From Isosphaera pallida ATCC 43644 (lineage in GTDB: Bacteria; Planctomycetota; Planctomycetia; Isosphaerales; Isosphaeraceae): a stretch of DNA of 64,000 nucleotides. Below, piece after piece: positions 60,108 through 64,000 of the stretch. The notes beneath the pieces are model-generated. The model did no database searches and was not told where the DNA came from. It saw only the letters and a program-made list of their open reading frames with translations. Made by a program: the position numbers and the translations under genes. Position 1 is the stretch's first letter. Every line of letters starts with the position of its first letter. The stretch lies in assembly GCF_000186345.1 (NCBI RefSeq), contig NC_014962.1:5050450-5114449 (forward strand). The letters run 5' to 3'.

Positions 60108-60137
60108 TTTTCTTGAAGATCAGTGGGTGGGTGAACC

Positions 60138-60176
60138 ATCCCCCGACGATCCCATCCCATCGGATTGTTGGGGGAT
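60138..60176. terminator. hairpin between convergent argJ and csx15
   Basis: Outer arms ATCCCCC (60138-60144) and GGGGGAT (60170-60176) plus an inner ATCC/GGAT pair, in the 73 bp gap between convergent genes. No T-run, so moderate support only. Confidence 0.4.
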
Positions 60177-60180
60177 CAGA

Positions 60181-60561
60181 TCAGCGGCGTCGGCGAGCTT
60201 CTTCGCGAAGGGTATTGAGCGCGATGACCTCGGCGACTTCAAACGAAGGCACAACCGCGTCCGGCACTGGCCGCAGCCTGACAATCGTGGGGAAATAGCC
60301 CATGCGGCCGTGAAGTTCGGCGATCACTGCGCAGGCGATGGCGCTCAAACTCGGCGGATTGACGATCAACGGCGTGTGTTGCCATTGCTCGCGGGACATG
60401 CCCACCGAGTCGATCAACGCGACCGCCTGGGCGGCGAACGACTCGTTAGGGTCGAACTGGGTTTGGATGTCGAGAATGTTCTCGATGGGCGTTCCCACCA
60501 ACGCGCCCAGTTGAGCGCGTTGGCGTTCGGTGAACGGGTGGGCAAAGTTCAGGAGGAGCAT
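60181..60561 (-). CDS. csx15: CRISPR-associated protein Csx15
   Basis: A 126-residue soluble protein. MLLLNFAHPFTERQRAQL at the start, WQHTPLIVNPPSLSAIA in the middle, and the signature AELHGRMGYFP (81-91) with IVRLRPVP and FEVAEVIALN match Csx15 as I know it. Csx15 has been predicted to be a CARF-superfamily protein acting on cyclic oligoadenylates as a ring nuclease or binding protein. It starts 3 nt after the stop of the CARF-HEPN gene, so the two are one transcript. The pairing fits an off-switch for the neighbouring nuclease. Recognition is from memory of the family pattern. Confidence 0.75.
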   Translation of the reverse strand: MLLLNFAHPFTERQRAQLGALVGTPIENILDIQTQFDPNESFAAQAVALIDSVGMSREQWQHTPLIVNPPSLSAIACAVIAELHGRMGYFPTIVRLRPVPDAVVPSFEVAEVIALNTLREEARRRR

Positions 60562-60564
60562 CGA

Positions 60565-61773
60565 TCAACTTTGGGTTAGAGTGGATTGAGTTTCCCGTAC
60601 CCATTGGCTATGAAGTTGCAAAAACTGATTGATGATGGTCTTGGGAGGCATTGGATCTTTCCTGTAGCCTGCATGTTGAATATCGTTTCGGAGCTGACTG
60701 ATTTGTTTCCCGAGGTTCTCGTGACGTTCAAAGAAACGCTTCTCAGCCTCCTCCCGAGCATCCTTGTCGAAGTCGACCGTTCCAGGCTTATCCGAGCGTG
60801 AGTCGGCATATTTGGTGATCCAGCCTTCGCGCAGGGTTGCGCATGCCTCCGCGATGCGTCCCATCTTGAAGTAGAGCATGGACAGATATTGTAACGCCGC
60901 TTGGCCTTGGGGGTCGGAAAGACACGTCGCGCCACAAAGCGGTTTGAGACGTTCGATGACCATATCCACCACTTTGCCGAGGGGAGGCAGGATCTGAATC
61001 ACCTCGTCACGCGCCTTCTCCATCATGTTGACCAGCTGTTGACTGGACGATTCGGGACCAAGAAGAAGGCATCCGGTTCGTACCGTGATAAAGTCGTCAC
61101 TGAACTTTTCGAGAAGTTTCGCCAGTTGGTCCAGGTCGGTGGGTTGTCCTTGACGGCCTTCAGCTGCCCATTTCTTCTTGAGATCCCGACCGATTTTCCG
61201 AGTGGGTTCCACCACGCCCTGGGCTTGCCCCGTCTTGAGGAACAGGAGCAAGGACCGCGACCATTCGGAGAGTTCGACGAAGGGGGTCAGGTCCCAAATC
61301 CGTGAGTTCTCGGGTTGGTTGCGGTTGTACTCGCCATAGATGACATGAACGTCTTCGGAACGGTTGAAAACCGACTGGAGATACTGAATCACCCCAGAGG
61401 CGAAAAATGGCTGAGCACGAAATCCATGAGTAATATCAATATAAACAACATCATCTGAAGATTGAAGGACATCGAGGATGATCTCGAACTGGTTCCACAA
61501 CTCGTCTTGCGAGGCTCCGTCGGGAATCGTTCGACGTTGGGGGGTGGGCAAGTCGGCTTGAGCGAACGTGTCGCAAACGGATTGACCATGTGCTTGCCAT
61601 GCTTTGTCTGTAGCGAGAAGAACGACTTCGATGTTTTTTTGCGATTCGATATTCTGAAGCATTTTGGCAATCGCGAACACAACGTATTTGGAAGAGTAGC
61701 TCTCGTTGTTCCAACGATAACAAGCGTTCTCGTAATTGCCGGTGCCTAAGAAGCTGATGAGCCGAATCGACAT
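60565..61773 (-). CDS. CARF-HEPN ribonuclease of the Csx1/Csx2 (TM1812) family
   Basis: A 402-residue protein from ATG 61773 (GAGG 8 nt upstream). The N-terminal CARF-type Rossmann domain opens with RLISFLGTGNYENACYRWN, has the strand NIEVVLLATDKA and the family motif DITHGFRAQP at 113-122. The C-terminal helical domain carries a HEPN RNase motif, R362-NDIQ-H367, in QLRNDIQHAGYRKDP. By family, binding of cyclic oligoadenylate made by Cas10 would activate RNA cleavage and arrest growth or kill phage-infected cells. No Cas10, Cas7-like or array is in the window. GC is visibly lower than in the neighbours, suggesting transfer. Confidence 0.85.
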   Translation of the reverse strand: MSIRLISFLGTGNYENACYRWNNESYSSKYVVFAIAKMLQNIESQKNIEVVLLATDKAWQAHGQSVCDTFAQADLPTPQRRTIPDGASQDELWNQFEIILDVLQSSDDVVYIDITHGFRAQPFFASGVIQYLQSVFNRSEDVHVIYGEYNRNQPENSRIWDLTPFVELSEWSRSLLLFLKTGQAQGVVEPTRKIGRDLKKKWAAEGRQGQPTDLDQLAKLLEKFSDDFITVRTGCLLLGPESSSQQLVNMMEKARDEVIQILPPLGKVVDMVIERLKPLCGATCLSDPQGQAALQYLSMLYFKMGRIAEACATLREGWITKYADSRSDKPGTVDFDKDAREEAEKRFFERHENLGKQISQLRNDIQHAGYRKDPMPPKTIINQFLQLHSQWVRETQSTLTQS

Positions 61774-61800
61774 GAAGGGTGCCTCAAAGTAGAAGGGTTC

Positions 61801-61853
61801 ATTGACGTGAACGATCACTCCGAACGTGATGTCAATCACCTGTTCACGTCAAT
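61801..61853. repeat. nested inverted repeat in the leader of the CARF-HEPN gene
   Basis: A perfect 12-bp inverted repeat, ATTGACGTGAAC (61801-61812) and its complement (61842-61853), encloses a smaller ATCAC/GTGAT pair (61814-61818, 61826-61830). On the minus strand TTGACA (61835-61830), a good -35 box, lies inside. It begins 28 bp before the ATG, so it may be an operator or a leader RNA hairpin. Confidence 0.7.
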
Positions 61854-61983
61854 TCGTTGGCGTTGGTGGACAACGAGGAGTTCAAAAACGACCTCGACTC
61901 AACTCTTCGCCCACCAGAGAGAAATGCCGTTTGCGTTCTAGGCGTGACGCATTTTATCAAAGACATCCTTTTCAAAAACACCA

Positions 61984-62028
61984 CCGCCCCGGCGCGTCGT
62001 CGTTGGTAACGATGACGAACCGGGGCGG
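61984..62028 (-). terminator. intrinsic terminator of the coiled-coil protein gene
   Basis: Long stem: CCGCCCCGG (61984-61992) with CCGGGGCGG (62020-62028), continued inside by CGTCGTCGTT with AACGATGACG and a GGT loop. On the minus strand it is followed by TGGTGTTTTTGA. It isolates the CARF-HEPN/csx15 unit from upstream transcription. Confidence 0.8.
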
Positions 62029-62078
62029 GCGCTCTCGATCAACCGACGCGCTCCCAAACCGAGGGACTTGGCTTCGAC

Positions 62079-62588
62079 TCAGCCTTCGGCCTTGGGCTTG
62101 AGGTTGAGGGTCAGGGGCCTGAGCACGGCGAGCATGGTGTTGAGATGGGCCAGACGGGGGCCGAAGCGATCCACGAAGTCGGTCAGGGCGAAGTCGCCCT
62201 CAACGAGGTTCTCCTGGTTGTCGGCGATATATTCGGTCAGTTCCCGCATGAGGGCAGCGTGAACTTGCTCTAGCTGACCGACCGACTCCCGGCAGGCGTC
62301 CAACACCTCGCTGTGGCTGGCCTGCCAACGCTCCAACTCGGAAATCTGGCGGGCGCGCTGCTCGCGGGCCACCTGGACCGTCTCCTTGGCCAACTCCAAC
62401 TGCTGGCGTTGCAGCTCCAGGGATTGGCGTTGCGCCTCCAGGGTTTGCGACTGGAGATTGATCAGAATCTGGAGCAGAGCGACCAGGTCGTGAGCAGGGG
62501 AGTGCGGCATGGTGGGGACGGCGCCCGAGGGGGAGACTTCCACCCGATAGGTCAGACCCTGAAACGATTGGGGGTTCTCCTTGGACAC
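62079..62588 (-). CDS. coiled-coil protein of unknown function
   Basis: A 169-residue soluble protein. GTG 62588 is chosen because AAGGAGG lies 6 nt upstream. Residues 35-85 form a strong coiled coil rich in Gln/Glu/Leu (LEAQRQSLELQRQQLELAKE), followed by helices (HSEVLDACRESVGQLEQVH, FALTDFVDRFGPRLAHLN). It ends LNLKPKAEG. No family is recognised. It has its own terminator and lies between the CARF-HEPN unit and nnrD; a functional link is not shown. Confidence 0.75.
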   Translation of the reverse strand: MSKENPQSFQGLTYRVEVSPSGAVPTMPHSPAHDLVALLQILINLQSQTLEAQRQSLELQRQQLELAKETVQVAREQRARQISELERWQASHSEVLDACRESVGQLEQVHAALMRELTEYIADNQENLVEGDFALTDFVDRFGPRLAHLNTMLAVLRPLTLNLKPKAEG

Positions 62589-62963
62589 CCTCCGCCTCCT
62601 TTCCCCGCACGGGGCTGGATTGGCCGCCTCGACCGAACTGGTTGTTGAATGGTTGATCCCGAACGCGACGGGATGGCGGCGGCGTGACGAATTGCAGTCA
62701 ATCAGCTTGTTCGTCCGGCGATTCATCCCATCCGCAGCGATCCGGCTCGCCGACGACCCCACTCCGGACCCACTCCCGAAGCAACCCGATCGGCAGGTCG
62801 AACCACTGTTCGCATTATAGGTGGGCTTCGTCATCTCGACAGGTCAACCTCGCCACTTTTTCCCAAGACCGCCCGTCCGCAAGGGTTGTGACCCGGTCGA
62901 TTCCCCCGATCGATTCGGAACGTCGGTTGAACGATTTCGTCCAGCGGTTCGGTGATTTCGGAA
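62589..62963. other. noncoding gap upstream of the coiled-coil gene
   Basis: About 375 bp after the nnrD stop on the same strand. No protein-like frame or strong hairpin is seen; it must hold the coiled-coil gene promoter unless co-transcribed with nnrD. Confidence 0.35.
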
Positions 62964-63875
62964 TCAATCTTCCCATTCTCTGAGCGCTTCGGCGATGAAT
63001 TCGGGAAGGTCAGAGGCGATTAGGCCATTGGGTCCCCGTCGCCGCGCGCCAAGATCGCCGGCCCGTCCGTGGCGATCGACCGCCAGGCAGGCTGCCTCGA
63101 ACGGTGCCAGCCCCCGCGCCAGCAGCGCCGCGACGACGCCGGTCAACACGTCGCCGCTGCCTCCCGTGGCGAGTCCCGAGTTGCCAGTGGTGTTGCGGCG
63201 CGCCCGGCGACCATCGCCGATCAAGGTTTCAGCTCCTTTGAGAACAAAGACGATCCCGGAGTCCCTCAAGCGGGGACTCAATGTCGTCAGAAAACCGACG
63301 CGGTCGTGACGCGCCTGCTCGGCCAGCTCGGGAACCAGACGCGCCGCCTCGCCGGGATGAGGGGTCAGTACCGCCGGACCACGAACGTGGTCCAACCCCC
63401 CTAGGTCCGCCAGGGCGTTCAGCGCGTCGGCGTCAAACACCCGAGGACGCTCCAGCGCCGGGGATTCCGCTAAAAACCGGATCATGCGGTCCAATTCTGG
63501 TGAGCGGCCCAGGCCGGGACCAACGGCGACGGCGTCGGCCCAACTGGCTTGTTCTTCGAGGAGGGTCCAGGTTTCGGGGGGGGCGAAGTCGATGCGTCCT
63601 TGGGGATCGGCGGGCAGGGGGACGATGGCGTAGGAGGGTTCGAACCCGGCGACGGTCTCGAGGATGGTTTCAGGCACTGCCAGACGCACCAGCCCGGCTC
63701 CGGCTCGCAACGCCCCCCGACCGGCCAGGGCGGCCGCGCCGGCCATGCCGCGGCTTCCCGCCACGATCAGGACCGAGCCGAACGTCCCTTTATGACCGTC
63801 GGAGGGGCGGCGGGGCCAGGGTGGGAGTTCGACCCATTCCAAATCCAAGGTGTCCGAAGGCTCCGAGGTGGTCAT
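62964..63875 (-). CDS. nnrD: ADP/ATP-dependent NAD(P)H-hydrate dehydratase
   Basis: A 303-residue ribokinase-like enzyme (YjeF C-terminal domain) that repairs hydrated NAD(P)H. HKGTFGSVLIVAGSRGMAG, AGLVRLAVPE, VGPGLGRSPE, FDADALNALA, LTPHPGEAARL, VLKGAETLI and the nucleotide-site NSGLATGGSGDVLTG are present. The N-terminal epimerase domain (NnrE), often fused, is absent. Start ATG 63875 is likely; ATG 63962 would add about 29 Pro-rich residues. Confidence 0.94.
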   Translation of the reverse strand: MTTSEPSDTLDLEWVELPPWPRRPSDGHKGTFGSVLIVAGSRGMAGAAALAGRGALRAGAGLVRLAVPETILETVAGFEPSYAIVPLPADPQGRIDFAPPETWTLLEEQASWADAVAVGPGLGRSPELDRMIRFLAESPALERPRVFDADALNALADLGGLDHVRGPAVLTPHPGEAARLVPELAEQARHDRVGFLTTLSPRLRDSGIVFVLKGAETLIGDGRRARRNTTGNSGLATGGSGDVLTGVVAALLARGLAPFEAACLAVDRHGRAGDLGARRRGPNGLIASDLPEFIAEALREWED

Positions 63876-64000
63876 GACTGGGGTTTCCCGGCGTGGGGTT
63901 GGAAAGGGTCGTCCGAATCGGGACGAATCAGGTGGAACGAGGGGAGGGGGGAGCGTGGGCATGTCCCTGGCGCGCCAGGTGGAGCTTTCGGGCAATCATG

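Noticed and set aside
61774-62078. Possible CRISPR array next to the CARF-HEPN gene
   Set aside because: Only inverted repeats and a terminator are present; no direct repeat of 25-40 nt with regular spacers.

Overview
This 64 kb window is high-GC chromosomal DNA from a planctomycete, most likely of the Isosphaeraceae; Isosphaera pallida is my guess from memory. The signs are a DUF1501 protein with a Tat leader, a serine/threonine kinase with a DWG motif, a PEP-CTERM protein, a DUF1559-like pseudopilin, a YTV-repeat protein, a cysteine-rich repeat protein, long noncoding stretches and few operons. I see no rRNA, tRNA, insertion sequence or CRISPR array.

Layout. 1-8.7 kb: end of a haloperoxidase/PAP2-like gene, DUF1501 protein, family-2 glycosyltransferase, a two-domain ABC permease with a frameshift near its 3' end, a small lipoprotein, a secreted BON-like protein, a family-4 glycosyltransferase and a long sparse gap. 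8.7-17 kb: DAHP synthase, a pseudopilin, a DUF4190 membrane protein, a QueD/PTPS enzyme, a flavin-reductase-like remnant, and a two-gene HTTM-DCC unit. 17-25.8 kb: the Cys/Tyr-repeat protein with its promoter and hairpin terminator, a threonine-dehydratase-like enzyme behind a TPR protein, a kinase, an RdgC-like protein, a PEP-CTERM protein and an Nramp-like transporter. 25.9-31.6 kb: a large secreted zinc protease and an mcsA-mcsA'-mcsB operon for arginine phosphorylation. 31.6-37.2 kb: a 1.2 kb gap followed by rpoC without rpoB next to it.

37.5-50 kb: DUF4288 protein, a leftward larA-selB-dedA cluster, yajQ, the conserved rpsO-pnp pair, an NtrB/NtrC-type two-component pair and a DoxX-like protein. 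50-60 kb: ppk1 and nfo, a secreted protein of unknown role, a PepSY-type membrane protein, a very large YTV-repeat protein with its own terminator, and argJ. 60-64 kb: a two-gene leftward unit encoding a CARF-HEPN ribonuclease of the Csx1/Csx2 (TM1812) type and Csx15, bounded by hairpin terminators and led by a long inverted repeat; then a coiled-coil protein and NAD(P)H-hydrate dehydratase.

The strongest candidates for new biology are the orphan CARF-HEPN/Csx15 pair, which looks like the effector and off-switch arm of type III CRISPR signalling without Cas10 or an array nearby, and two very unusual envelope-type proteins (Cys every third residue; YTV repeats) that fit the cystine- and proline-rich protein walls reported for planctomycetes. 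The duplicated McsA, the isolated rpoC, the frameshifted permease and two decayed gene fragments are also worth checking. All family calls come from reading the translated sequence; no database search was run.
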